Positions 19,836-50,159 of a stretch of 64,000 bases of DNA are shown piece by piece. The notes beneath the pieces were generated by a model, which worked only from the letters and a program-made list of their open reading frames with translations, searched no databases and was not told where the DNA came from. The stretch covers positions 46,388,696-46,452,695 of the forward strand of contig OY735207.1 in the NCBI GenBank assembly GCA_963457665.1, read 5' to 3'. The translations under genes and the position numbers were made by a program. This DNA comes from Thysanoteuthis rhombus (lineage: Eukaryota; Mollusca; Cephalopoda; Oegopsida; Thysanoteuthidae). Every line of letters starts with the position of its first letter. The first letter of the stretch is position 1.

Positions 19836-20888
19836 ACTGTAAATGTGAACTGTACAGGGATAGACGTGACCATTTAATCATATGCAGTTACTTGGTTCGG
19901 AGAAAAAATTTTGAAAAATAGTCAAAACTACGTGGGCAAGTTGATCCATCGGGAACGACATGAACGACAGAAATTTAATCATGAAAACCAATGACATATG
20001 CATAAGTAAGAAGATCTGATCTACTGTTGGCAGAAAGTGAAGAGGTGTAAAAATGTATCTTTCTTGTAAAAGAATTGAAAAAAGTTTGGCCACATGAATG
20101 AAGCAACAGTTGTACTTGTCATTACCGGGGCGCTGGGAACACTCCCGAATCACTAAAATCAGTTTGAAGAAGAACCGAAATTATCTAGACAACAGCATTA
20201 TCAAAATCGTCAAGGATATCAATAAAAAGTGCTAGATAATTGGAAAGGCTTGCACTCAACTAATCCACAGTCACCAAGTATTACTGGTGTGAAGACAAAA
20301 GTACTAAGCAGATATGAGAGAAGAAGAGAGACCGACATAGTTTTACATGAACAATTCTCTTTCTTACCTGAGAGAATTCCATACGTAGCATAAAGAACTT
20401 CAACTTGCTCAGCAAATACGCTTGCAATTATTGACACTGCAGCGAAAAATCCTCCGACAATGATGATCTGACGATGGCTTGCATTAAACATCATTAGGAA
20501 CAGCGCTAAAGGACCTGAGAAATGAAAAGGTTCAAGATTCAGGAACAAAAATGTCTCAAATTGGCACATTTCTTTTTGTCAACAACAGTCCGTAATACCG
20601 TAGATAATTTGAATACTTACCAACGCACATCCCTGTTCCCATGAAAACAGAGCCAACCATGGCTGTTTTCGACATTGTTTCGTCATAAAGGTCAAGCAAT
20701 CCCAGGAGTATAATTCCATTTGATGCAACGAGACCTGCAGAAGTGAAATTAATCATGAAACTGGCAAAACAAACGACCCAACCCCAACCACCGTCAGGAA
20801 TCTGTAGGACGTTTTCGTCATCAGGTTCTTTGTTTGAATCCATTTCTTCTATCATTTTTTCAGGTCTTCTTGTAGTTTTCTGTTCCAT
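11037..20888 (-). CDS. Gene A: complete MCT/SLC16-family transporter, 8 coding exons
   Basis: This is a 12-TM major-facilitator protein of the monocarboxylate-transporter family, expected in a cell membrane. The exons on the minus strand are 20888-20621, 20514-20368, 18795-18529, 17980-17886, 15627-15453, 13987-13718, 13185-13060 and 11164-11037. They sum to 1476 bases (491 residues plus TAA) with no internal stop, and every junction is AG/GT. PDGGWGWVV opens TM1 (residues 31-39). YFKKKRTLAVGIASSGAGGG follows TM4, matching the second family signature. An acidic loop (about 228-300) joins TM6 and TM7, and the C-terminus is RKRKFYE. The ATG is the first codon after a TTTTTAG acceptor, so a non-coding 5' exon lies upstream. 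Against mammalian MCT1, the TM1 lysine and the TM8 Asp/Arg pair appear replaced, so lactate transport should not be assumed. Gene B is the near-identical paralogue. Confidence 0.87.
11346..11465. mobile_element. Foldback (MITE-like) element in intron 7 of gene A
   Basis: About 36-base inverted arms (11346-11381 and 11430-11465) surround an A/T-rich loop of about 48 bases. The arm core is cttgctcagttt plus gggatcaataagcc, and its complement ends the element. A single related arm occurs at 14285-14315. The same element is in gene B at 50338-50458, so it predates the duplication. Confidence 0.6.
12617..12754. repeat. 120-bp insertion bounded by an 18-bp direct repeat, gene A intron 7
   Basis: cacaatttaccaatcgtt occurs at 12617-12634 and again at 12737-12754. 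The material between them resembles 12118-12235, including tcaagccaatatattagaaa. Gene B has one copy of the 18-mer and lacks the insert, so this is an A-specific duplication. Confidence 0.6.
13060..13185 (-). CDS. Gene A exon 7 (TM10-TM11)
   Basis: The exon has 126 bases with acceptor TTTTCCAG and donor GTATTT. It encodes FSAALRVVLVASILGVKNLN and TM11 ending PIITG. Confidence 0.83.
13718..13987 (-). CDS. Gene A exon 6 (TM7 end to TM10 start)
   Basis: The exon has 270 bases with acceptor ATGTCAG and donor GTGAGT. It encodes VGEIVLIYIPAKAVDVG, LNREQGALIMSIYG and a TM8 reading AVFALSQIITGILADLL. The Asp and Arg expected in MCT1-type TM8 are not present. Confidence 0.85.
14160..15005 (+). mobile_element. 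Insertion in gene A intron 5 with mariner/Tc1-like transposase remnant
   Basis: Gene B continues directly from gatatgacacaaag to tttttgagattgtac, while gene A has about 850 extra bases here. Plus-strand translation near 14840-14878 gives WPLYSPDLTPIKY, the motif around the second catalytic Asp of Tc1/mariner transposases, with stops nearby. The insert also holds a foldback arm and copies of the aagcctcagtaattcc repeat. It is a dead composite insertion. The transposase assignment rests on one short motif. Confidence 0.4.
15453..15627 (-). CDS. Gene A exon 5 (loop end, TM7 start)
   Basis: The exon has 175 bases with acceptor TATTTTTAG and donor GTAAGT. It encodes a Ser/Glu-rich loop (GDSERPGSSEEGPSKSM), then FDPVVMKNRGMQLLLIIYIF leading into TM7. 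The duplicate in gene B has the same length. Confidence 0.83.
16103..17148. mobile_element. About 1-kb A-specific insertion in intron 4 with RTE-like remnant
   Basis: Relative to gene B (gttcagaatcc joined to ccaccacctg near 54490), gene A carries about 1,045 extra bases. They contain a TA run at 16246-16302 and a decayed plus-strand RTE-like segment from about 16325 (VDHYIT, then a TQKPNQKIGSKIENHA stretch that parallels ETWNLTKRQ-type RTE sequence). It could instead be a deletion in B. Confidence 0.45.
16246..16302. repeat. (TA)n
   Basis: This is a pure TA run in the A-specific segment. The bases just after it (attgtatcatccacagacag) are the reverse complement of the SINE 3' part seen at 21.4 and 36.3 kb. 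Confidence 0.9.
17280..17545 (-). mobile_element. RTE-like LINE remnant in intron 4 of gene A
   Basis: On the minus strand a VDHYVYLG-like start is followed by a frame-shifted segment around gatggcaagcttcccatag, where RTE copies read GWQAFGRASSTFKN. It is a dead fragment, also present at 54615-54880 in gene B. Confidence 0.5.
17886..17980 (-). CDS. Gene A exon 4 (acidic cytoplasmic loop)
   Basis: This is a small exon after acceptor TTAATTTCAG that encodes ITPKSMKVLQTETNLGFESE and an acidic end (EDKEETV). The donor is taken as GTAAAT at 17885; an alternative GTTG three bases upstream keeps the same frame. It ends in phase 0, matching the phase 0 acceptor of exon 5. Confidence 0.75.
18529..18795 (-). 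CDS. Gene A exon 3 (TM4 end to TM6, family signature)
   Basis: The exon has 267 bases, with acceptor TCTTTCAG and donor GTAAGT. It contains YFKKKRTLAVGIASSGAGGG, NYLIERSISFYGMRG and TM6, ending CRPLKTVSRKNKKMKG in the cytoplasmic loop. Confidence 0.87.
19620..19838 (+). mobile_element. RTE-like LINE 3' end with GCT/GAT tail, intron 2 of gene A
   Basis: Plus-strand sequence aligns with the longer copy at 56.7-57.3 kb (cgcatgcgcaaccgaggc, gagctagaaaaattcag, cgaatcctggggaaggtc) and ends in a GCTGGT/GATGAT simple repeat. Simple 3-base tails are typical of RTE elements. It lies antisense to gene A. Confidence 0.6.
20368..20514 (-). CDS. Gene A exon 2 (TM2 end, TM3, TM4 start)
   Basis: The exon has 147 bases, phase 1 to phase 1, acceptor TTTCTCAG and donor GTAAGA. 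It encodes PLALFLMMFNASHRQ, then a hydrophobic TM3 and YATYGILS. This is the exon with no counterpart in gene C. Intron 1 is only 106 bases. Confidence 0.85.
20621..20888 (-). CDS. Gene A exon 1 (start, TM1, TM2 start)
   Basis: The ATG at 20888-20886 follows acceptor TTTTTAG by one base (CATGG). The exon encodes a polar acidic N-terminus, PDGGWGWVVCFASF, TM1 and the LLDLYDETMSKTA loop. Its donor is GTAAGT, phase 1. Confidence 0.85.
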
Positions 20889-21072
20889 GCTAAAAAGAAT
20901 AAACAATGTATAAGTTAATTGTTTATGGATTCAAATTTATCAAAGCTCTGAAGACGATTGAATAATCTAATGCTTTACAAATGTGAAGACCAACTTCAAG
21001 AAAATGTTTTAATTCATTGATATGCAGATTTCTTAAATAAGAACTCTCTTTCTCTCTCAAATAACCACAACG
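20889..21072 (-). other. Upstream intron edge of gene A
   Basis: TTTATTCTTTTTAG directly precedes the start-codon exon on the minus strand, so this is intron sequence of the 5' UTR. I could not identify the non-coding first exon or a promoter. Confidence 0.5.
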
Positions 21073-21099
21073 ATATATATATATACATACACACACACG

Positions 21100-21157
<58 letters not shown>
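21073..21157. repeat. (TA)n(CA)n(TA)n compound microsatellite
   Basis: TA, then CA, then TA runs lie upstream of gene A and immediately before the SINE-like copy that starts near 21170. Confidence 0.9.
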
Positions 21158-21158
<1 letters not shown>

Positions 21159-21169
21159 CAATGCTCTTC

Positions 21170-21425
21170 CAACTCTATCATGGAGCACTCTGATGAAAGG
21201 GGAATTGTGCGTAACCAGATATATCGCTTAGATTTGGTCCTACTGACCGTACAGTTCTGCATCGGGCAGGGGGAAATGCCAGCCTCCTTTTCTGAAGTTT
21301 TCGTTCCTACTTCCTGGGACTGGATGGGATATTATAGTCTATATCATTATTATATCATAGTCTATAGCCACACCGTAGAGATGAAATACAGCAAAACAGC
21401 TGTCTGTGGATGACACAATCATTAT
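21170..21425 (+). mobile_element. tRNA-related SINE, degraded copy
   Basis: It aligns along its length with the better copy at 36127-36372, from the tggagcactctgatgaa start (there accactctggtgaac) to the shared end ctgtctgtggatgacac. The A-box and B-box regions are decayed here. There is no counterpart at the expected place in the gene B upstream region, so it is copy-specific. Confidence 0.5.
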
Positions 21426-21889
21426 ATATATACGGTGGACGTTGAAAGACTGATGATAAATCAAGGAAGTAGGTTTTTGAAACAAAAATTATAGACTAAC
21501 AGAAAAAATATGTTCACGATCTAAATATTACGTTGTCTTATTTTTTTAAGTGAAAAATACTCCAAAATGAAAACATTGGACGGAAAAAATAGTAAACAAG
21601 TTTCGATCCCATTTTAAGTGAACTTCTCTCTCTGTTATATCCAAAAGATTATATCAAGACATCAAGACATAAAGCACTAACAGCTATCCTCACCCAGAGG
21701 CAACGCCCAGCAAGCAATTCAAGCAAATCATCACTACTGTAGTGAGTTCGAATCCCCATTGATCCCCCCTTCACTTTATTTACTCGTTAACTTTTTAAAT
21801 TAAAAAAATAACAAAAATCATAGCAGCAGTGAACCGTGGGTATAAACTGTCACGGTGTAGAGATATGTATAAGTTACCTTCCATCGTTT

Positions 21890-22205
21890 GCATGGGGGGT
21901 AGTTGCAAATTTGGAGGCGTGGTGGATTTAGCCTCGTGAGGACCACATACCCTACATTTAGTGCAGTGGTTCCCAACCTGGTGGCTGCAAACCCGTTGAA
22001 AGACCACAAAAGTAATACTTGGGGAGGAGGTTCTTGATGCAGAACTTCAAAAACCAAACCAGACGTGACTGGAGATTTAAGGGTTTGTGTAGGGGTTCTT
22101 GTTACCAAGATGGCACCCTCCAGCAGTTGCAAAATATTTATGAAAACTTTTGGGGCGTAACTCTATTTGGGACCCAAGGCGTAGTTAAAATTACCCATCT
22201 CTCTT
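21890..22205. mobile_element. hAT-like terminal sequence and associated repeat
   Basis: cagtggttcccaacctgg at 21964 matches the general terminal-repeat pattern of hAT-type DNA transposons. The following 240 bases are shared with 58540-58800 upstream of gene B. I did not find a matching inverted end, so it is either truncated or another repeat type. No transposase is visible. Confidence 0.35.
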
Positions 22206-23109
22206 CTTGTTTAATAAAACAAATAAAAACTAAAATGAAAAAAAAAATTGGAAAGGACACGAATAAGACTCTTTATAGAGAGTATTTTTACTCATTTGTC
22301 AGTAACGAATAAATATGGTATTTATTTGGTGTACAGTGAGTATTTTTCCTTACTTTTTTCCAATTTGATCTAATAAAATGAACACAAATTTGATTTACTG
22401 ATAAAGAATTATATTCTATAAGCGATACTGGGGAAAGCAGAGTTGTGGACTGTACTCGGTGTTTCAATCAGGACGGGTGACGTGGAAATCAATGTACTTG
22501 TGGTAATTAGCATATATGAACTTATATCAACAATGCTTTTCAGAATGTAGTAATAAGTGAAGGAAAATAATGAGAAAAAAACAAAAAAAGGATTCTGCTC
22601 AGTTCGTAAATCTATCATAATTAATGATGTCGTGATTCAATATACGAACATTTTAAAATGCAATTCGTTGTTAGTATTCACATAATTTTAAAGTATTACA
22701 TTCAAGCTGTTTCACTCAATAATTGTTACATATCATTCAATGTTAAAATTGATAAATAACTTACATGGGTTACGATTGTCTCAATGTTAAAACTCAAGAT
22801 TTTATTTCAGTTTTTTATCTTGAAATTCAACATCAAAATTTAACATTAAAATGACAATAATTCAATTCCTCAATGTTTTTATTCCGAATTATATCGATGT
22901 CAAATGGAATAAAACACATAATATCGTATTTAAATAGTGTAATTTTAATTTTACTAAAACATTTTTTTCGCAAAAAACATGATTTAGGAACAAATTTATC
23001 CATCTATCTCAGCCTGTCCATATTTACAAATGACTTCGTCGTATCTATCTATCTATCAACGAGTTGAGCTTCGTGGGTACGACAACATGACTTACCTTAC
23101 TGGATGACA

Positions 23110-23112
<3 letters not shown>
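22206..23112. other. Upstream flank of gene A, no gene recognised
   Basis: This is AT-rich sequence. It recurs direct at about 58.9-59.7 kb and inverted at about 62.8-63.5 kb, so it is one side of the palindrome described near gene B. No coding signal was seen. Confidence 0.6.

Positions 23113-23192
<80 letters not shown>
23113..23192. repeat. (TA)n
   Basis: This is 40 TA units. The matching positions in the direct and inverted copies (59712-59800, 62529-62711) also carry TA runs of other lengths. Confidence 0.9.
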
Positions 23193-23197
<5 letters not shown>

Positions 23198-24442
23198 AGA
23201 GATACATTCATACTCACTGCGCTTTCAGAATCTCTTATCCTTTTGTGTTGAGTGATAAACAAAAATTTAGAGACTGGAGATGACGACTGAGTCGAACAAA
23301 ATCAGACACTCTCAGTCATGTCCCAGTCAATGCGACGTTGTAACCCTGATACATCTATAGCCCAATTGAAGCATAACTTTACCCAGAGGGGGGTGGCTGC
23401 ATCTTGGTCATGTACTACTCCAACTTGCATTCTGACTGATGATTGCTGCTCCTATTGCATTGAATATGTCAGAAATAAAATATTTCTTGTGTAAAAGTAT
23501 CCATTAGAATGAAATAAAACCGTGCATTCCTGTACAATAAACTTTTGTTAAAAGCCAAGTCTTGACAATTTAACACATTCTCCTCGCAATCAATAGGTTG
23601 AAAGTTTAGATCACGGTAGAGGAATGTAGACGTTATCGATAGGCTTGCAGTTTCCAATTATGTTCTTGTTACGGTAGGGGTACACCAGACTCTGTTTTAT
23701 GATTGTGCAGGTACTTTTTTTCTCGTCAACTCTACAGCCTCCCTTAGACTAAAATTTATCTGCTCTGCTTCAGTAAACTCGGGATCATTTTAAGTCTGAA
23801 TTTTAAACATAAGTTTTGAATAAGTAGAACGAAATTAAGCATCTGTTTTCATTGTTTTCTTTTTTAGAAATGTATGATTGAAATTTTCATTTTTATGAAG
23901 GTGTACATTACATTTGGATGTCTGCTAGCTAATTCACATTATTTTGATTCTTTGATTACAGTAGAAATCTGGATTTTACAAGAATTGAATCCTCACAATT
24001 ATATGAATTAAACTTTGCAACCAATCATGTTAGATTTTTATGTTTACTCACTAATCCTTAATTCACCTTTAAATTTATATTCTTGAAATTCATTTCTGCA
24101 CTAGTTTTATAACCTTTGAACTACCAATGTTAAAACTGTCTTCAACTACCTAAAAAAATTTTAAGCGTCTAATTGATTTCTCATTGCTTTCTTTGAAATA
24201 TGATGAAAGCAAAACTGTTAACAGATATAATTATACAAGTTATGATTTATTTTGTCTTTTCTGCAAATTTATATGTTGTTCTTTTATGAAACATCAGAGA
24301 AAAATTTCGAAATTTCCCCATAACACAGACTCAGCGATTATCATCATAGTCATATTCAGTGATCTTTTATAAATACAAAATTACAATATAGGTATAGGAA
24401 TTCTTGTTGGTTAGGGAATGAGGAATTGGGTCTCCTCAAGTT
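23193..24442. other. Non-coding flank, part of inverted homology with 61.3-62.5 kb
   Basis: The sequence matches the reverse complement of about 61.3-62.5 kb. No coding signal was seen beyond short chance frames. Confidence 0.55.
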
Positions 24443-24800
24443 TGTTATGTAGCGCTCGTTAGTCCCTGTAGATGTGGAAAAAAAGGATACTGTGCAAAGT
24501 GAATGCACGCTAAGTATGAACTTGAATGCACATTAAAACAAATTGAAAGAACACATACTAATATATAGGAGGACAAATAACGTACATTTAATGCAAGAAC
24601 ATGAATGTCGAATGAATTGCAACATAAATACGATCGATTGTGAGAAGTAATCAACAGAGAAGAGATGGCCAAAAGAGAGAGCTTTCTTGTCGTTGATAAT
24701 ACTGGTGTAGGAGTTGCAAAAAAATTAATCACAAGAGAGATACGATGTGTCAGCCGAGGTTTGACTGTAAGCCAAATAGAATAACAAAACAAAATGTTCA
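24443..24800 (+). mobile_element. LTR-like repeat, truncated copy
   Basis: It begins TGTTATGTAGCGC after a ggtctcct flank and aligns with the first half of the copy at 25551. The TG start and the shared purine-rich flank suggest a long terminal repeat of an LTR retrotransposon, but no gag or pol sequence is visible nearby. Confidence 0.35.
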
Positions 24801-25883
24801 TTTAGTCTTTGAAATAAAACAAAATGTCTGTTTCAGGTAAATGCTTTGAAGGAGATTTTTATGTTTGCAAAATTGTTCGAAAAATTTCGTATATGTGCAT
24901 GAAAAGTTTGTATGATTAAAAACTGTTGCAAATTATTACAAAAAAGATTATTGTGTAAATATTACTGAGTGGATGTAGACAGCAAATTGGGCAGTTTTGT
25001 AAATATGTATGAAGTCTGGTCAAGCAAACGTTTGTTATTGCTCAGCAAAGAGTGCAAAGTTGTAGCTGTGTTCATTCAAGCGTGTGTGCGTGAATGAGCG
25101 TGTAGAAAGTGTCTATGATGGTCGTACCAGTATTAGTAGTCGGTGTCCACAAAAAATATATTGTTGGTCAGATCATCAGAATTGAATCCGAAGAAAAGTG
25201 TGTGTTGCTGGATGATCGCATGTTTTTGAAGAAGAATCTTTCGTTGTGTGGAAACGTGTGATGATTTCCTGAAATCTTGTGATGGAATTGGTGAAGTTTT
25301 TTTTAAAGCCACTTTGGTAGAAAACCTTAGCATGAAGATGTAGATAGGGTCAACATGAAGAATTATTCGTTGTTGGAGTGAAGGTTTTCGTTTTTCGAGA
25401 GTTAAATTTGGATTTTGAAAGCGTGTTTGTTTATAGATTCACCTTCGAATTTCCATCCAAAGGTTTTATCGAACCTATTCACGTAGATAAGTCAGCAATT
25501 CATGGGAATTCTTGGTGGTTGGGAAATGAGGAATTTGGTCTCCTAACGTTTGTTATGTAGCGCATGTGTGGCTTTGTAGATGTGGAAGAAGGAGATACTG
25601 TACAAACTTGAAAGCGCATTGAAACAAAGTGAAAGAACACATACAAATACATGGGAGGATAAATAACAGACATTTAATACCATGACATCAATGACGAATG
25701 AAATAAATGTAAGGATAACATAAATACGATCGATCGTGAGTAGTAATCAAAAGTGAGGAGATAGCGAAAAGTGGGAGCTTTATTGTCGTTAATAGTACTG
25801 GCGTCAGAGTTGGAGCAGAGTTGTGTGAATGCGTGGATTTCCATATGACTTTGATCAATCCAAAATAATTTATGGAATCAGGG

Positions 25884-26021
25884 TTCAGTGTGCAAGCCAT
25901 ACTGCCAAGTAACTGAGTTAATTCGGGGATTCAGTGTGAGAGCCACACTGCCAAGTAAGTGAGTTAACTTGGGGGTTCAGTGTGAGAGCCATACTGCCAA
26001 GTATGGGAGTTAATTTGGGGG
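25884..26021. repeat. Three tandem 46-bp units
   Basis: ttcagtgtg starts at 25884, 25930 and 25976, an exact 46-base period. Each unit contains actgccaagta and gagttaa. The inverted homologue near 60.86 kb has a single unit. Confidence 0.75.
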
Positions 26022-26365
26022 CTATTCTATGACGCTGATAGATTCTCTACGGACAGACCACGAAAGACACAGAACATGGAGTTTTATCCATGCGTGGTTC
26101 CCGAAGTAAAGAAGTGTAGGAAAGATTATCATGACTATTGTATAGTAAAAAGCCTTTCCATTTCATTCACAAGAGTGAGAGGTGTATATGCATTTGGGAG
26201 CACGTGGTGAAGACCCAGTGGCATAGATGCGTTACTGTGCATATGTGAGTTGCTTGATATCGGTGAAGTGAAATGGGCGAAGTTAGTACAAAGATAGGTT
26301 ACGGTGGAAAATGGCTAAGATTGGATCAGCCGGTGGGTCGGCGAAATGATAACAATCTTAGGTAG

Positions 26366-26371
26366 AAAGAA

Positions 26372-26411
<40 letters not shown>
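26366..26411. repeat. (GA)n
   Basis: This is a GA run near the end of the LTR-like repeat. At the homologous place of the inverted copy (60.47-60.5 kb) only scattered CT-rich sequence remains. Confidence 0.85.
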
Positions 26412-26413
<2 letters not shown>

Positions 26414-26489
26414 AGTGGCCGGCCACAAAAATCCGGGGTTAGAAGTGTAATAATAATAAGTTTGAACTCTTCTTTAAAACAAACGTGTG

Positions 26490-26700
26490 TACGTATATTA
26501 AGTAGATCTCAAGCCGTAATTTCATCTTCTCTGTCTTAAGGTTCTTCAAATGCACGTTGCGCTTCTAATACATAAAGGTAATGTTTCTCCGTGCGAACCA
26601 AACAATTATCGCATATTTTCTATAGCAGGGTTACAGGTTTCTTTCAAACCTTGTTTACTGATTTAAGCTATGAATAAACCTTGATTTTAAAAAAAAAGAT
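26490..26700. repeat. Interspersed repeat shared with the right end of the window
   Basis: The block with ttctccgtgcgaaccaa and accttgtttactgattta matches 63500-63995 in the same orientation. The right-hand copy has an extra 300 or so bases in the middle. Its family is unknown to me. Confidence 0.5.
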
Positions 26701-27469
26701 TGGCAAGAAAATCCTTCTGTGTTCGTCATTAGTTCGTTTTGGGGGCGTTTAGTTTTAACTAACTCCACCCGAAACAATTGCCTCTGATTATATTGTGATT
26801 AGCATGGATATTTTTTAAATTGTCAAAACTGCAATGAGTCTAACATTGGAGATGTAAGAAAATGAGCAACGTTTACAGCATATTTTGCATATTTTAAGAA
26901 AAGTTACTCAAGCGCAAACAATGTTTTTTTTATGCAGAGGGTATGCTTCGAACATGTCAAATGTGGTTTTGTGCTTCAAGGTAAACCAGTTTAACTTGAT
27001 ACCAATCAAATGAAGGCCTTACTTGGGAATAATAAACGATAGCTAACATACCCAGATCTGGCGTTATACAATCCTTTGTACAAGAATATGAAGATCAAGC
27101 TGTAAAAATCATATGCAATTTGATTGTGATAGTCACTTAAATAATATTGAACCTTCGAATCACCATCGATTTAAGTCATAAAGCATTGAGAGCAGTCCTC
27201 TGATCAGGAAGATAAAACGTTCTGGGAGGATGGAATTATGAAGTTGTCTGAAAGATAGTAGAAGAGAGTGAAACAAAAAGGTAAATACGCCATTAAAAAA
27301 ATCAATGTCGAAAAAAACTTGGTAAACTAAACTAACTTATTTTATTACCAGATAGCTTACCAATGAAAACTACCTATACCGATTTAGAATATCGAAAAGT
27401 AGACGGCTAAAAATTGATTAAGGAAGATTTTTCCCTAATATCTTCTTGTTTTATTGGAGTTTTTTTCAG

Positions 27470-27597
27470 GAGTTTTGTGCGACACAAACCAGTCTTTCGA
27501 TCCTATTTTTATATTAGCTTCCAGTTGTTTACGCACGGCTAGCATCACTTCTATTGGAATCATCTACATGCAACGAAAGAGGAAATTCTACGAATAA
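27470..27597 (+). pseudogene. Isolated MCT exon 8 (terminal exon) with intact acceptor
   Basis: A TTTTTTTCAG acceptor precedes a 128-base open frame of exactly the exon 8 length. It encodes VLCDTNQSFDPIFILASSCL, then the same end as gene A (IIYMQRKRKFYE) and TAA. Sequence after the stop also resembles the 3' flank of gene A. No exons 1-7 were found between 21 and 27.4 kb on this strand, so it is a relic of a lost A-type paralogue or a stranded exon. It points the same way as gene C, which starts 1.6 kb further on. It keeps its frame, so either the loss is recent or the exon is spliced to something I cannot see. Confidence 0.75.
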
Positions 27598-28025
27598 CGA
27601 CAGAGGAATAATTCAAAAAAGAAAAAAGACACATTTGCACCGGTTACATTTAGACTCATCATCACGTATCAATGATATATCCAAGTTTAATTTATCTACT
27701 GATCAAATCTCATATCCAACATTCTAATCTTACAGTTTCATCAAACGCTTACCAATAAAGCTTACCAATAAAGCTGCATATTTCTTTCCTGCCGTATCCG
27801 GGCGTTTGAGAGTGTTGAAAACAGAGACGGCGGATCTGTCGACTACACACCCGTTCGACAAAGGTTTATAACAAAATGCTGATCTTATTATTATGCAAAA
27901 GGCCTGAAAAGACCTATAAACAAAGTATGCATGAAAAGTGATTCCTTGTGTCGCAGCATCTTATTTTGGGAGATAAATTTGTAGTTCATGCGTAGATAAC
28001 GTACAATATGATAAAAGGACTAAAC

Positions 28026-28065
<40 letters not shown>

Positions 28066-29214
28066 ATGTATTACGATTTGGTTTTACTCTCCTCTATCTA
28101 GAAAAGGGACCCTTTCTTCAGCAATTGAATTGTATTGGTTAAGAAAATAAAAAGAGCAAACATTATGTATGATGGGATGTAATAACATGATGTAAATGTG
28201 GTGGAATGTTTGAAAGAACAAAGCTTATATAACGATCTGTATTATTTCACCATGACGGGAAAGTGTAGCTTTGTTAGAAATCCTGCAAATGAGAACGTAT
28301 GAAAGTCAAGTCCATTTGACGTACTCACCGTCCTGTAAATTGTCTAAATAACCAGTGTTGTATGTACAAGGCGTATTTTACATGAAGATGTCATCCAGCT
28401 TTAAGTGTTAAAGCAAGAGTTATTTAACGATTATCCTTTTTATAGTGAGATTGGATTTACTAAAGGAAGATTGTTTTTCCAGTTCTGCATACATCTTCGG
28501 GTGCTTCTATTTATTAGGGTTGTATGAAAATTAGCATAAATTCGAATAGAAGTGCATGTAGTCATAATGTAAATTCTGAGAATTATTCTCTGAAAAAATA
28601 TTGTCTTAGAGAAGTAAGTTTTCATTTTAAATACCTCAGAGAAGACAGACGTATTTGAGACTACTGAAAGAAAGCATAGTTGGGAAAAGAGTCTTTTGTG
28701 TGCAAGCATCGAAAGTTTTAACCTTGTAGCTCAAAGACGCCGTCAGCATGATTCAGTGAAAGAGTGAAAAGACAAAGAGGCTGGGGATTACACAAGACTT
28801 TTGCTGACAGATGTTCTGCGTTGAATTTTATGGTGACTTAAACGGTAGTATTTAGAAGAATACACTCAGAGGAGCAAATCTATTTCAATCCAATGATTAA
28901 AATGTTTTTGCAGCACAACAACGTGTTAAGTGATCGCTTAATATACCCAGAAAAGCAGAATTACGATATTCAATCGAATATCCAATTTGGTAGAAATTTA
29001 AAAGTGTTGAAAGTGAGAGACGTGAAAGCGTTAATCTCTTTTCTGATTGTTTGGAGGGATTTATTTGGTTTCTGATTGGTTTTGAAAGATGACTTATGAG
29101 ATTCAAATTCTTGAAAGCTGCCATATTTTTTTCATATTGAATTTATGTTCGAACGAAAGATAACATAATGTTGCACATCTTCCATTGAATGGTTTCGTGT
29201 CTTTTCTTTTCTAG
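27598..29214 (+). other. Region between the isolated exon 8 and gene C start exon
   Basis: Its left end resembles the 3' flank of gene A. A 13-base unit cttaccaataaag is doubled near 27750, and a GA run lies at 28031-28062. The right part must hold the 5' UTR intron and promoter of gene C, but I cannot place them. CTTTTCTTTTCTAG just before 29215 is the acceptor of the start exon. Confidence 0.45.
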
Positions 29215-29215
29215 A

Positions 29216-50031
<20,816 letters not shown>

Positions 50032-50159
50032 TTATTCGTAGAATTTCCTCTTTCGTTGCATGTAGATGATTCCAATAGAAGTGATGCTGGCTGTGCATAA
50101 ACAAGCGGCAGCAAATATAAAAATAGCATCGAAAGACTGGGCTGAATCAAACAAAGCCC
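50032..50159 (-). CDS. Gene B terminal exon 8 (TM12, C-terminus)
   Basis: The exon has 128 bases, acceptor TTTTTTTCAG. It encodes ALFDSAQSFDAIFIFAAACL and ends RKRKFYE, TAA. Confidence 0.84.

Larger units (their letters stand above)
25551..26450 (+). mobile_element. LTR-like repeat, long copy with internal 46-bp triplication
   Basis: It starts TGTTATGTAGCGC and ends near ggggttagaagtgtaa. The same element, inverted and with one 46-bp unit, is at 60430-61236. The copy includes three tandem 46-bp units and a GA run (26366-26411). It is a candidate solo LTR. No target-site duplication was recognised. Confidence 0.4.
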
